A model generated the notes under the pieces. It ran no database searches, was not told the origin of the DNA, and saw nothing but the letters and a program-made list of their open reading frames with translations. A stretch of DNA of 64,000 nt, taken from NCBI RefSeq assembly GCF_013283645.1, contig NZ_JABEKV010000001.1, forward strand, positions 1,768,246 through 1,832,245, written 5' to 3'. This document shows positions 18,708 through 27,466 of this stretch, one piece after another. Every line of letters begins with the position of its first letter. Position 1 is the first letter of the stretch. The DNA comes from Sinorhizobium psoraleae. GTDB lineage: Bacteria; Pseudomonadota; Alphaproteobacteria; Rhizobiales; Rhizobiaceae. A program made the position numbers and the translations under genes.

Positions 18708-20129
18708 GTGTACTACGGAAGCATGGACAAGCCGCTGCAGTTGGAACTCGATCGGTCCGCGAAGACGCCGCTGGCCGAGCAGATACGCAAGGGCATCAGC
18801 ACCGCGATCGAAAGCGGCGTGCTCGCTCCCGGCGCGCGTCTGCCCTCCTGGCTCGATCTCGCGGCCCAGCTTGGCGTCGCCCGCGGAACGGTGCGCTCGG
18901 CCTACGAAAAACTCTCCGCCGCCCAGCTCATCGTCGCATCGCGCGCGGGCGGAACGCGCGTCGCGGATCAGCCGGCCGCCATTGCCCGGGTCGAGCAGCC
19001 GCCCGATCCCGGCTCGTTCATGGAGCGCTATATCGAGATGACGGCGGGCCCGGCGATCTTCCAGATGGGCGTGCCCGCGCAGGAGACCTTTCCCGCGACA
19101 CTCTTTGCCAGGATCCGCGCGCAGGCCGTTCGCGCGGAATCGAGCGCGCCGGCCATCTATCCCGACCCTCGCGGCGAACCGGACCTGCGGCGGGAGATCG
19201 CCGCCTATCTTGCGGTCGCGCGCCGCATCGAGTGTTCGCCGTCCCAAGTCATCATGACCGGCGGATATGCGAGCGGGCTCGGACTGGCGCTGCGCGTGCT
19301 CGGCCTCGAGGGGCGGAAGGTCTGGATGGAGGAGCCGGGCTTCCCGTTCACCCGGCGCGGCCTGGAACTCGCGCGATTGTCGCCGGTGCCGATCCCCGTG
19401 GATATCGACGGCATCGATGTCGATCACGGCATCCGCCATGCCCCGGATGCGGCGCTGGTCGTCGTGACCCCGGGGCAGCAGGCGCCGCTCGGGCCCACCC
19501 TGTCGCTGGCCCGCAGGCTGCGCCTGCTCGACTGGGCCGCGCAGGCGGAGGCCTGGGTGATCGAAGACGATTATCTCAGCGAATTGCAGCTCGACGGCCG
19601 CGCCGCGCCGGCGCTCGCCTCGCTCGATCGCGCCGGCCGCGTCATTCACATCGGCTCCTTCAGCAAGACCATCAGCCCGGCGCTCCGGCTCGGCTTTCTG
19701 GTCGCACCGCCGACGCTCGCCTCCCGTTTTGCGGAAGTCGCGGCCTGTCTCGCGCCGGCCCCCGGTCCGGCGGTGCAGTTCGCAGCCGCCGAGTTCATGC
19801 GCGAAGGCCACTACATGCGCCATCTCAGGCGCACGAAGCGCGTCTATGCCGCCCAACGCGACGCCTTGCTGAAATGCCTTCCGCCGGCCGCCGGCGAGGT
19901 GACCGTCGCCGGCTTGGCCGTGCTGCTGCGCCTGCCGGATGGCGCGCCGGACCTTGCCATTGTCAGGGAAACGGGGGCGTTCGGAATGGCCCCGGCACCG
20001 CTCTCGGTCTGGTACGCGTCGCCGGCTTCCGCGCAATCCGGCCTGCTGCTGGGCCTTGCGACGGCCCCGCAAAGGCAGCTCGCGAGATCCTGCGACCGCC
20101 TGCTCGGGATCATAGGGCGGTTCACGTGA
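18708..20129 (+). CDS. MocR-type regulator (GntR HTH fused to aminotransferase fold)
   Basis: 473 residues. An N-terminal GntR winged helix (TPLAEQIRKGISTAIESGVL, LAAQLGVARGTVRSAYEKLS) is followed by a fold-type I aminotransferase domain from about residue 110. The PLP-lysine is Lys320 in GSFSKTISPALRLGF, with IEDDYLSE upstream as the cofactor-Asp region. MocR proteins bind PLP or PLP adducts and control neighbouring genes. The start is either 18708 or the ATG at 18723 (MDKPLQLELDRS). Divergent from cupin-ahpD with a shared dyad. Confidence 0.9.
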   Translation: MYYGSMDKPLQLELDRSAKTPLAEQIRKGISTAIESGVLAPGARLPSWLDLAAQLGVARGTVRSAYEKLSAAQLIVASRAGGTRVADQPAAIARVEQPPDPGSFMERYIEMTAGPAIFQMGVPAQETFPATLFARIRAQAVRAESSAPAIYPDPRGEPDLRREIAAYLAVARRIECSPSQVIMTGGYASGLGLALRVLGLEGRKVWMEEPGFPFTRRGLELARLSPVPIPVDIDGIDVDHGIRHAPDAALVVVTPGQQAPLGPTLSLARRLRLLDWAAQAEAWVIEDDYLSELQLDGRAAPALASLDRAGRVIHIGSFSKTISPALRLGFLVAPPTLASRFAEVAACLAPAPGPAVQFAAAEFMREGHYMRHLRRTKRVYAAQRDALLKCLPPAAGEVTVAGLAVLLRLPDGAPDLAIVRETGAFGMAPAPLSVWYASPASAQSGLLLGLATAPQRQLARSCDRLLGIIGRFT

Positions 20130-20339
20130 CGGCGCGGGAGCATGGCGGAGCGCGACCGGCGCTGCTTCAAGGAGGTGAGCCTTCCAGCGCGACCGCCTTG
20201 CGGAGAAGGCTGACGCTCAGCAGCAGCAGGAACGTAATCTTGAGCTTATGTTTGAGCTGCAAGGACTATCTTGACCATGGGGTGTCGGAACCTCGTCCAG
20301 CCAGTCGTCTTAAAGACGGACAAGCCATGGAGAACAACG

Positions 20340-20993
20340 ATGACGATTACGATTACCGCCTTTGAACGCTCGCCCGATCGCGGCCAGGGTCTGGCGCGTG
20401 ACATGCGCGTTCGCTGGGCGCTCGAAGAAGCGGGCCAGCCTTACGACGTTCGTCTTCTTTCGTTCAAGGCGATGAAGGAACCCGCGCATCTCGCGCTTCA
20501 ACCTTTCGGGCAGATTCCGACCTATGAAGAAGGCGATCTCGCGCTCTTCGAGTCGGGGGCGATCGTGTTCCATATCGCCGAGCGCCATCAAGGCCTGCTG
20601 CCAGACGATGCGAATGCCCGGGCGCGTGCGATCGCCTGGATGTTTGCCGCGCTCAACACGGTGGAGCCGCCGGTTTTCGACCGCGCCCTCTGCATGATCC
20701 TTGAGCGCGACAAGCCTTGGTACGAGCATCGCCTGCGGTACCTTGAAGACAGCATCCGCAATCGGCTGGACAAACTTTCCGCTCGCCTTGGCGATGCCGA
20801 CTGGCTCGACGGTGCGTTCAGCGCCGGTGACCTGCTGATGGTGACGGTGCTGCTCAGGCTGAAAAAAGGATCGGGCATACTGGAGGAATATCCGAACCTC
20901 TCCGCCTATGTCGCCCGCGCGGAAGCACGGCCCGCATACAAGCGTGCTTTCGACGCTCAGTTGGCCGTTTTCACCGCCGCCTCGGCCGGCTGA
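20340..20993 (+). CDS. glutathione S-transferase family protein
   Basis: 217 residues. The N-terminal thioredoxin-like domain has DMRVRWALEEAGQPYDVRLL, the cis-Pro strand FGQIPTYEEGDLALFESGAI and the glutathione-binding ESGAIVFHIAE. The C-terminal helical domain includes DWLDGAFSAGDLLMVTVLLR, with the N-capping Asp usual in GSTs, and ends with a short basic helix. The ATG at 20340 gives MTITITAFERSPDRGQ; the longer upstream frame is not conserved. Cytoplasmic conjugation or reduction is expected; no substrate can be named. It lies 210 bp after the MocR gene. Confidence 0.9.
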   Translation: MTITITAFERSPDRGQGLARDMRVRWALEEAGQPYDVRLLSFKAMKEPAHLALQPFGQIPTYEEGDLALFESGAIVFHIAERHQGLLPDDANARARAIAWMFAALNTVEPPVFDRALCMILERDKPWYEHRLRYLEDSIRNRLDKLSARLGDADWLDGAFSAGDLLMVTVLLRLKKGSGILEEYPNLSAYVARAEARPAYKRAFDAQLAVFTAASAG

Positions 20994-21050
20994 CAAGGGG
21001 CCTGCTCCGGGGCCGTGAGGCGACGAAGGCGTGCGTCTCCTTCGTAGCTG

Positions 21051-21611
21051 TCAAGTGACGGAACCGAAGCATCCGGGCGAAGACAGAACCTCTTGAATCC
21101 AGTCGCAGATCATTGCCGCACTCTGCTCGGACGCAATATCCGTGGTATCGAGCCGCAGCAGATGTTCAGCCCCGTCCTCCATCAAGGGCCCAAGCACTGC
21201 CGGCAATTCCCGCCAATCGGTCAGCTTGCCGAGAGGCTTGCGATCTTCGGAGGCTATCCTCTTGAGATGTTCCTCATCGGAGCAGGTGATCGTCACGGCA
21301 AAAAACCGGGAGCCGCGTCGGTTCGCGAGATCACGAATGATGCGCCAGTTTTCCTGTGCCCACTCTGAGCGCCCATAGGCGTTGGTCATGATTACGGGGA
21401 CAGTGGGGGAAATTTCGGCGACCCTCTGGAAAGCGGCATCTCGCACGGCGCGGACCAGCGCGTAGAACTCCGGCGAGCGGAAATCTGCTAGCGAAAACGC
21501 GGGATTATAGATGGCGTGATTGTCCAGCAAGCGTCCATCTAGGCGTTCTGCAACGTGACGAGCAATGGTGAGTTTCCCGACACCGGGCCACCCGTTCAAA
21601 TGAATGATCAT
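21051..21611 (-). CDS. P-loop kinase-like protein, paralog 1
   Basis: 186 residues with an N-terminal Walker A in MIIHLNGWPGVGKLTIARHV (GWPGVGKLT) and a following GRLLDNHAIYNPAFSLADF motif. A basic R/K-rich lid region with KRIASEDRKPLGKL follows. The same organisation is found at 38498-39040: NGYPGVGKLTI, GRLLDIHSVYNVAFALAEF. Both look like small phosphotransferases of the shikimate or adenylylsulfate kinase type, not classical AAA proteins. Start at 21611. It has no operon partners; substrate unknown. Confidence 0.75.
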   Translation of the reverse strand: MIIHLNGWPGVGKLTIARHVAERLDGRLLDNHAIYNPAFSLADFRSPEFYALVRAVRDAAFQRVAEISPTVPVIMTNAYGRSEWAQENWRIIRDLANRRGSRFFAVTITCSDEEHLKRIASEDRKPLGKLTDWRELPAVLGPLMEDGAEHLLRLDTTDIASEQSAAMICDWIQEVLSSPGCFGSVT

Positions 21612-21888
21612 CGCTCCTCCACTCGCGTTGTGCGGCAATAGATACCAGTACCTGCGAGCATTCGAATGACAGCTGCCACAGGAAGGGGCCTTCCTTCGCT
21701 ACCGCCTGGTTTTCAGGGCCGATCCGCCAGCTTTATCCATCCGACCTAAGTCCGATGCGAGGTGACAAAGGTCTTACTCCCATTGCAAGAATGTACCGGC
21801 CGGTGACATAATCATAGGTTGAGGGCTGAGGAACGACGGCAGCCGATCTACTTGCTGCTTTCTTCACCGGCTGAAAATCTCTCGTAGG

Positions 21889-23010
21889 ATGTTGCGCTTG
21901 ACCGCCCTGAGCGCCAGTGTTTCTGCGGTTGAACTACACAACCCGCCCTTCACGAGCGAGCGCCTCGCCTATATCCACTATTTTCGTGCGGTAGCAATTC
22001 TTCAGATTCTCATTCTGCATGCATGTCGTGTCTTCATGATGCGGGGGTTCGATGAGCAAGTTCCTCCGTCGAACCTTTTCTTGATCATTAACGACATTCT
22101 TTTTCATGATGCAACGATGTATTTGGCACTAATTTCGGCAATAATTTTCTCAGCACGTCTCTCACGCAGACCAGCACTCTATTTTTACAAGCAACGACTC
22201 TGGAATATAGGCGTTCCGTATCTGGCGATGTCTATCTTCTTCTCGACGCTGATTTTCTTCCGATCAACGGACGTTGTCGGAATTCACGATTTTATCGTCT
22301 TCGCGAAGACGTTATCATACAACGTTCTTTGGGGCGAAGCTCAAAACACGTATTGGTATATTCCGGTCATTCTGATGCTCTGGGTGCTCAGTCCGATCCT
22401 TTACAAGTTGCTTGGCACTGCCGCGAGATACCCGATGTTGATTGCGGCCGTTGTCTTGCCGCTCTTTTTCTCACGGACAGGAACCAACATTACGGTCTCT
22501 ATGTGCATCTTCTTCACCGGCACCTACATCATTGGCTTGTACATAGGTGAGGCACTCGAGGAACGTTTGGGCGCGATCGCCCGATATCTGCCGGTGTTCG
22601 GCGCCGTCGCGGCCGTTACGACGGTTTTGCTCTGGTTCCTGTATACATACGGGATCGATCAATGGGGGCCGACGTCGCTGCGGGAGAGCGTGCATTTCGT
22701 CCAAAAGCTCTCGCTTGGCGCTATCGTCCTGGTCTGGCTCTGGCGATCGTGCGAGGGTCTCCCGGTCGTGATTGCACGCCCCTTGGACACAATCGCTTCG
22801 ACCGCCTTCGGACTGTATCTCCTGCACGGCTTCATTTATCGCAGATTTCTTAAAATCGCGTCCGCGGTTTTTACTTCACCCGATTCGATCTGGAATCTGA
22901 TCGGCGGAGGAGCCATCATCTTCTGTCTCGGATTACTCAGCTGCCTGGCGATCATCTTCCTGTCACGCAGGCTGCTCGGCAAACATTCACGCTTATTGAT
23001 CGGCACATGA
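21889..23010 (+). CDS. acyltransferase-3 family membrane protein
   Basis: 373 residues with about ten membrane segments. The family hallmark is the N-terminal Y-I-H-Y-F-R-A-V-A-I-L-Q strand-helix with the later His in ILHACRVF, the R-x-x-R-x-x-P region LYFYKQRLWNIGVPYLAM and the final TAFGLYLLHGFIYRRFL. These proteins O-acetylate polysaccharides, lipid A or peptidoglycan. Its DNA is visibly less GC-rich than the neighbours (for example 22040-22340), hinting at transfer. The ATG at 21889 has only a weak ribosome site; a nearby later start is possible. It stands alone; acceptor unknown. Confidence 0.85.
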   Translation: MLRLTALSASVSAVELHNPPFTSERLAYIHYFRAVAILQILILHACRVFMMRGFDEQVPPSNLFLIINDILFHDATMYLALISAIIFSARLSRRPALYFYKQRLWNIGVPYLAMSIFFSTLIFFRSTDVVGIHDFIVFAKTLSYNVLWGEAQNTYWYIPVILMLWVLSPILYKLLGTAARYPMLIAAVVLPLFFSRTGTNITVSMCIFFTGTYIIGLYIGEALEERLGAIARYLPVFGAVAAVTTVLLWFLYTYGIDQWGPTSLRESVHFVQKLSLGAIVLVWLWRSCEGLPVVIARPLDTIASTAFGLYLLHGFIYRRFLKIASAVFTSPDSIWNLIGGGAIIFCLGLLSCLAIIFLSRRLLGKHSRLLIGT

Positions 23011-23064
23011 CGTGGCGGAACATCTGCAGCGCCACCGCCAAGCGCGCCCTGCCGCTTCCAACCA

Positions 23065-23484
23065 GTGACATTCAAGGCGGAGACCCGGCCGATCGCGCCG
23101 GCCGTCGTCGCAAGCGGGAACGATCTCTCGGAACCCAAAGCCGGCTTGGCCGTTTGGTTCTCCATGATAGAAGATCCGATACGGCGTTCGCTCAGCGCAC
23201 TGGCGGCTGCGACCGCTCGTCCTCAAGCGTTTCTGGTCGTCATCGCCTACGGCGCGCTATGGCTGATCCTTGAGCCCGAGACCTTCGACTTGCATGGCCT
23301 CGCCACGCTTGTCGTTTGGGTCATGACGCTAATAATTCAGCGCGCCGAGCACGGCGACACCCAGGCGATCCACGCAAAACTGGACGGACTGATTCATTCC
23401 ATCGAGCGGGCGCCGAACAGGCTCGCGGAGATCGACGACAAGGAACCCGAAGACATCGAAGACGAGAGGCAGAAGAACAGCTAG
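23065..23484 (+). CDS. low-affinity iron permease-like small membrane protein
   Basis: 139 residues from a GTG at 23065, or 106 from the ATG at 23164. Two membrane helices (AFLVVIAYGALWLILEP and LATLVVWVMTLIIQRAE) are followed by DTQAIHAKLDGLIHSIERAP, a pattern typical of the COG5478 low-affinity Fe/Cu permease family, which ends with an acidic cytoplasmic tail. This one ends EIDDKEPEDIEDERQKNS. The ATG at 23164 begins at the conserved part, but no strong ribosome site supports either start. Transport activity is assumed by family name only. Confidence 0.7.
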   Translation: MTFKAETRPIAPAVVASGNDLSEPKAGLAVWFSMIEDPIRRSLSALAAATARPQAFLVVIAYGALWLILEPETFDLHGLATLVVWVMTLIIQRAEHGDTQAIHAKLDGLIHSIERAPNRLAEIDDKEPEDIEDERQKNS

Positions 23485-23785
23485 CCACTCGTGCGCCTTC
23501 TCCCGCAAGGCGGGTCACGGCCGCGCTGCGCGAGCGCGCCATCCACGGCATGCGTCCAGAACAAGCCGATCATTCACCGTTTCAAGGAAATGGTGAAGAT
23601 CGCAAGTCCAGCATGCAGTTATATCTATCCACTCTAATATAATTTTCAGAGCAAATTGCAAGCAATAGCCAAATAAGTTCCGCGTTGCTAGGTGCGTCGC
23701 ATATGTATACGTTCACAGGCGTGTCAAAGTTATAGTTGAATATTGAAATTATATTTGCACCAAGCAGGCTGCGGAGGATGACGAC

Positions 23786-25840
23786 ATGGCTAGGATCGCA
23801 GGCTCGTATTCCAATGACATTTTGCGAGGCTCCGACGAAACCGACTACATCTGGGCTCTGCCCGGTTGGGACGATATCGATGCGGGTGGCGGCGACGACT
23901 TTGTCGACGGCGGTGACGGACGCGATGTCCTGACGAGTTCGAGCGGCTACGACCGCCTCGACGGGGGTGCTGACGACGACCAGATCGTTCTCATCGGCAC
24001 GGGTGGCGCCGTGACCGGAGGCGCCGGCTACGACGGGTTGATCATCGACCTCTCCATGACTTCCGACCGGCTGGAGTTCAACGGGGAGAGCGGTCACGGC
24101 ATCATCGGATACGGCGGCGCGAACGAACGGCACATCTTCTTCCACGACACGGAGTGGCTGAGGCTCTCGGCGGGAAGCGCAAACGACCGCATCAAGGGCA
24201 CGGCGGGCTGCGACACCATCTCGACCGGAGCCGGCGACGATGTCGTCGAAGGCGGAGCCGGGCGCGACATCATCACCAATACGGGCGGCCACGACCGCCT
24301 CGACGGCGGCGATGGAAACGACCGTTTCGTCCTCGTCGAAGCGGGCGGCACCGTCTTCGGCGGCAGCGGCGACGATGTGCTGGCGATCGATCTCTCCGCG
24401 AGCTCGGATCCGGTGGTGTTCAACGGCGAGAACGGCCACGCCATCCTCGGCTACCAGACGATCGACGAGCGGCATCTTTTCTTCCGGCACGACAGCGTCG
24501 AGCGCATCGAATTGACAACCGGGAGCGGAAACGACCGTATCCAGGGGAGCGTCCTTGGAGACGTCATCCGGACGCAAGCCGGCAACGACGTCGTCGACGC
24601 GGGGGCAGGGGACGACTTGATCGTCGACGGGCGCGGCGCCAACCGCCTTTTCGGCGGCGACGGCAACGACGGCATCACGACGACGCTCTATTCGGCCGAG
24701 ATCGACGGCGGGCTCGGCGAGGACTGGATGCGGATCGAGGAGAGAGTGCGCACGAGCGACGCCACCATCGATTTCGCCGCTGGCCGCGCACACACGGGAA
24801 TGGTGTTCCGCAGCATCGAGCAGGCGAGCGTTGCGCTCGGCAGCGGCAATGACACGGTGATCGCCGGCAATCTCGCCTATCTGGTCGTATACGCCGGCGC
24901 CGGCGAAGACCGCCTCGAGGGCGGGGCCGGTGGTGACTGGTTCAATGGTGAAGGCGGCAACGACCGCGTCGACGGCGGCGGAGGGAACGACACGATATCG
25001 ACGGGCATCGGCAATGACGTGGCCTTCGGCGGCGACGGCAAGGACACGCTCGCCAGTGATGGCGGCAGCGACACCCTCGATGGCGGCGCCGGCGACGACT
25101 GGATCAGGGACGCCACGCCCGGCAGCGGCAGTCTGGGCGATGGATCTGTCATGCTCGGAGGCGCCGGCAACGACTCGTTCATCGCCTATTTCAGGGGAGA
25201 GGTCGATGGCGGCGAGGGGCGCGACCTGCTGCAGCTGAACCTTGGCGCGCTTGCGGACGCGACCGATTTCGACGCGATGCGCGGAGCCACGCAGACCGGA
25301 TTGACCTTTGCCAATGTGGAGGATTTCAGCGTCTCGACCGGGATCAGGAGCGACGTTCTGCGGGGTGGAGACGGCAACGACGCCTTCCATGCGCTCGGCG
25401 GCAACGACCTTCTCGAAGGCCGGGGCGGGAACGATGAGCTGCGCGGCTACTCGGACAACGACCGGCTGTTCGGCGGCGATGGCGAGGATTTCCTCTCCGG
25501 CGGCCTCCACGATGACATGTTGAGCGGCGGCAATGGCGCCGACATATTGGTCGGCGGCAGCGGCGCGGACACGTTTCTCTGGTCTGCCGAAAGCCCGGGC
25601 CAGGGGGGTATCGACCGGATCCGCGACTTCGACATCAGGGGCGGCGACGTGATCGCGTTCTCTTCCGCCGCTGAGGACAATACCGGTATTCACGATTACG
25701 CCAGCTTCATCGCAGCCTCGACCGAGACGGACTCCGGCGTGTACGTCGCCTTCAACGGCTCCGACACCCACGGGCTTCTGATCGAAGGCGTTTCGCTTGC
25801 GGCGCTCTCCGCCAACGACGTGATTTTCGATTTCGTCTGA
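23786..25840 (+). CDS. RTX-type calcium-binding exoprotein
   Basis: 684 residues, very acidic and Gly/Asp-rich, with dozens of GGxGxDxφ nonapeptide units (for example LDGGDGNDRF, LSGGLHDDMLSGGNGADILV). No Sec signal peptide; the C-terminal end LIEGVSLAALSANDVIFDFV has the hydrophobic-acidic pattern of type I secretion signals. Two tandem 114-residue units are visible: about 54-164 and 168-279. The gene begins with GCGGAGGATGACGACATG and has an AT-rich upstream stretch. No catalytic domain is visible, and no type I secretion genes are in the window. Likely a secreted calcium-folded surface or biofilm protein. Confidence 0.9.
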   Translation: MARIAGSYSNDILRGSDETDYIWALPGWDDIDAGGGDDFVDGGDGRDVLTSSSGYDRLDGGADDDQIVLIGTGGAVTGGAGYDGLIIDLSMTSDRLEFNGESGHGIIGYGGANERHIFFHDTEWLRLSAGSANDRIKGTAGCDTISTGAGDDVVEGGAGRDIITNTGGHDRLDGGDGNDRFVLVEAGGTVFGGSGDDVLAIDLSASSDPVVFNGENGHAILGYQTIDERHLFFRHDSVERIELTTGSGNDRIQGSVLGDVIRTQAGNDVVDAGAGDDLIVDGRGANRLFGGDGNDGITTTLYSAEIDGGLGEDWMRIEERVRTSDATIDFAAGRAHTGMVFRSIEQASVALGSGNDTVIAGNLAYLVVYAGAGEDRLEGGAGGDWFNGEGGNDRVDGGGGNDTISTGIGNDVAFGGDGKDTLASDGGSDTLDGGAGDDWIRDATPGSGSLGDGSVMLGGAGNDSFIAYFRGEVDGGEGRDLLQLNLGALADATDFDAMRGATQTGLTFANVEDFSVSTGIRSDVLRGGDGNDAFHALGGNDLLEGRGGNDELRGYSDNDRLFGGDGEDFLSGGLHDDMLSGGNGADILVGGSGADTFLWSAESPGQGGIDRIRDFDIRGGDVIAFSSAAEDNTGIHDYASFIAASTETDSGVYVAFNGSDTHGLLIEGVSLAALSANDVIFDFV

Positions 25841-25859
25841 AACCGGTGGCCTGCCGACT

Positions 25860-25950
25860 GCATGTTTCCTCAAATCCTCACCGAAAACATACAGCAATTC
25901 AAAGTGCTACGGCGTCCTTTGCGCGTCTGATAAGACGCGCGGCGCTGTAG
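25860..25950 (-). repeat. family B repeat (inverted orientation)
   Basis: Reads GCATGTTTCCTCAAATC..., then CAATTCAAAGTGCTACGGCG and a GCGCGTCTGATAAGACGCGC stem ending GGCGCTGTAG, the reverse complement of the copies at 28375 and 54082. It follows the RTX stop by 20 bp; the stem could serve as a terminator. Confidence 0.75.
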
Positions 25951-25996
25951 TACACGACAGCAGCGTAATTGCGTTTGGCGCACGCTGACCTCACCC

Positions 25997-26175
25997 TCCT
26001 CATTCCTGTGCTTGTCACAGGAATCCAGCGCGCCCAAGTCCTTGGGCGCGAGAGAATCGTGCGCGCGATTAAGGCGCAACCGCAACTCTGGCTGCTTCTG
26101 CGTTGCTGCGAGACGGAGTCATTCACGGCGCGGACGCGCCGTGGCTGGATTCCTGTGACAAGCACTGGAATGAGG
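25997..26175. repeat. family A mosaic repeat, copy 3
   Basis: Ends CCTCATTCCTGTGCTTGTCA and GGATTCCTGTGACAAGCACT..ATGAG; inside are GCGCCCAAGTCCTTGGGCGC and a CGGCGCGGACGCGCCG hairpin. A family B tail (TAAATCGGCTAGGATCCAAG, then GAAACATGC) follows at 26293-26321. The gap 25841-26330 is entirely repeat DNA. Confidence 0.75.
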
Positions 26176-26330
26176 AACGGAGAAGGCCTTGCCGTACCGC
26201 ATCGGAGGAGGCGCAGTCCGCTACGGTCGTGTGCCGTGACCCGACGCGCGAAGGATGCTGTCGCACCTGGAATTGGTGCATGTCTTTGACCTAAATCGGC
26301 TAGGATCCAAGGAAACATGCGGGAGCGAAC

Positions 26331-26720
26331 ATGCAGTGGCTGGACAGGGCAAGGACATGGGCAAGGGGCATCAAGCGGGACGTCGTCGTCCTGTGGCTCG
26401 CGGCGCGTGACCGGCGTGTTCCCTGGTATGCGAAGCTCGCCGCCGGGGCGGTCGCGGCCTATGCCTTGTCGCCGATCGATCTGATACCGGACTTCATTCC
26501 GGTCTTTGGATATCTCGACGACCTCGTCATCGTCCCGCTCGGCATCATCGCCGTGATCAAGCTGATCCCGGCCGACGTTCTGGCTCAATTGCGCATCGAA
26601 GCAACGAAGCGCACGGAGCGTCCCGTCAGTCGAGGCGGGCTGATCGCGATCATCGCGATATGGGTTCTGCTCGCGGCCCTGCTCCTGTGGATGGTGATTG
26701 GCGCAACCGCCGTGCGCTAG
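26331..26720 (+). CDS. YkvA family (DUF1232) membrane protein
   Basis: 129 residues. The DUF1232 core is clear: DRRVPWYAKLAAGAVAAYAL, SPIDLIPDFIPVFGYLDDLV, and IPLGI-type continuation VPLGIIAVIKLIP. A second membrane span lies at the C-terminus (IAIIAIWVLLAALLLWMVI). The SPIDLIPDFIP motif defines the family, whose members are inner-membrane proteins of unknown function. The ATG at 26331 sits directly after a family B repeat tail, so the leader region is repeat-derived. No operon partner. Confidence 0.9.
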   Translation: MQWLDRARTWARGIKRDVVVLWLAARDRRVPWYAKLAAGAVAAYALSPIDLIPDFIPVFGYLDDLVIVPLGIIAVIKLIPADVLAQLRIEATKRTERPVSRGGLIAIIAIWVLLAALLLWMVIGATAVR

Positions 26721-26722
26721 AT

Positions 26723-26800
26723 CATTTCATTGTTTCCTTGAATCAACGAAATGATCTAGCTCTTTGAAACGACGCAATTCCGGACGGAAAACCGCTGTCC
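26723..26800. repeat. family C repeat
   Basis: ATCATTTCATTGTTTCCTTG, then GAATCAACGAAATGATCTAG, then CTTTGAAACGACGCAATTCC and GGACGGAAAACCGCTGTCCG. The first 36 bases form an inverted repeat (TAGATCATTTC with GAAATGATCTA), so it can fold as a terminator between the convergent YkvA and RidA genes. Confidence 0.65.
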
Positions 26801-26812
26801 GGAGGGCGCCGC

Positions 26813-27220
26813 TCACGAGGGCAGTCGAACGGTCATTTCCATCTCCAGCTGCAAGTCGGGCGCGGCGAGGGCGGCAACGCCGACGCCGGTCAGGCTCGGC
26901 TTTGCACCGGCAAACATGGCGGTGAGATGCGGCATCACCTCTTCGATCCGCCCGGGGGTCAAGTCCACCATGTAGACGCGCACCATGACGAGGTTTTCCG
27001 GCGACGCGCCGATGGCGTCGAGGGTCGCCTTCGCATTGGCGGCGACGAGTTCCGCCTGTTCCGCGAGGCTGTCCGGCGCCGGCTCGCCGCCTGGCCGCCA
27101 GGCAACCTGCCCGGAAATGAAGGCAAGCCGGCCCGGCTCCACGGTTGTGATCTGCGAATAGCCGAGGGCACCGGCATCGGGCAGGGTGGGCGGGTTCAAA
27201 CGCGTAAGTGACTGTGCCAT
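26813..27220 (-). CDS. RidA family (YjgF) protein
   Basis: 135 residues. Family hallmarks are GYSQITTVEPGRLAFISGQV, AEQAELVAANAKATLDAIGA and the active-site strand LVMVRVYMVDL containing the conserved Arg, followed by FAGAKPSLTGVGVAALAAPD and EMEMTVRLPS. RidA proteins hydrolyse reactive enamine/imine intermediates; others in the family act on different carbonyl compounds. The ATG at 27220 follows a GAAAACGAAA stretch with a weak ribosome site. Divergent from a LysR regulator 246 bp away, probably its controller. Confidence 0.9.
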   Translation of the reverse strand: MAQSLTRLNPPTLPDAGALGYSQITTVEPGRLAFISGQVAWRPGGEPAPDSLAEQAELVAANAKATLDAIGASPENLVMVRVYMVDLTPGRIEEVMPHLTAMFAGAKPSLTGVGVAALAAPDLQLEMEMTVRLPS

Positions 27221-27466
27221 TTTCGTTTTCCTGTCGTTGTAAAAGCGCCCAGGCGGTGCCTTGAAGCTGCAACCGTCCGCCACGAGGCGCTGGTATCCAT
27301 AGCCGGTTGATTGACGAATGGACGTCCATACAGAAGCGAAACGCGCGACGCAGCCTGCGCCGGGTTGCCGGTCCGAAGCCTTGAATCGCCTGCATCGACA
27401 GGTCGTATTATATCTGCGCTCGGCAGCATGAAGCCTCTGCCACGCCCGAGTCGCTGGAGTTGCATA

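Noticed and set aside
18654..20072. 472-codon minus-strand open frame
   Set aside because: Antisense to the MocR-type regulator; Arg/Gly-rich with no domain.
23582..25897. 771-codon minus-strand open frame
   Set aside because: It is antisense to the RTX gene; its length comes from the strong codon bias of GGxGxD repeats.
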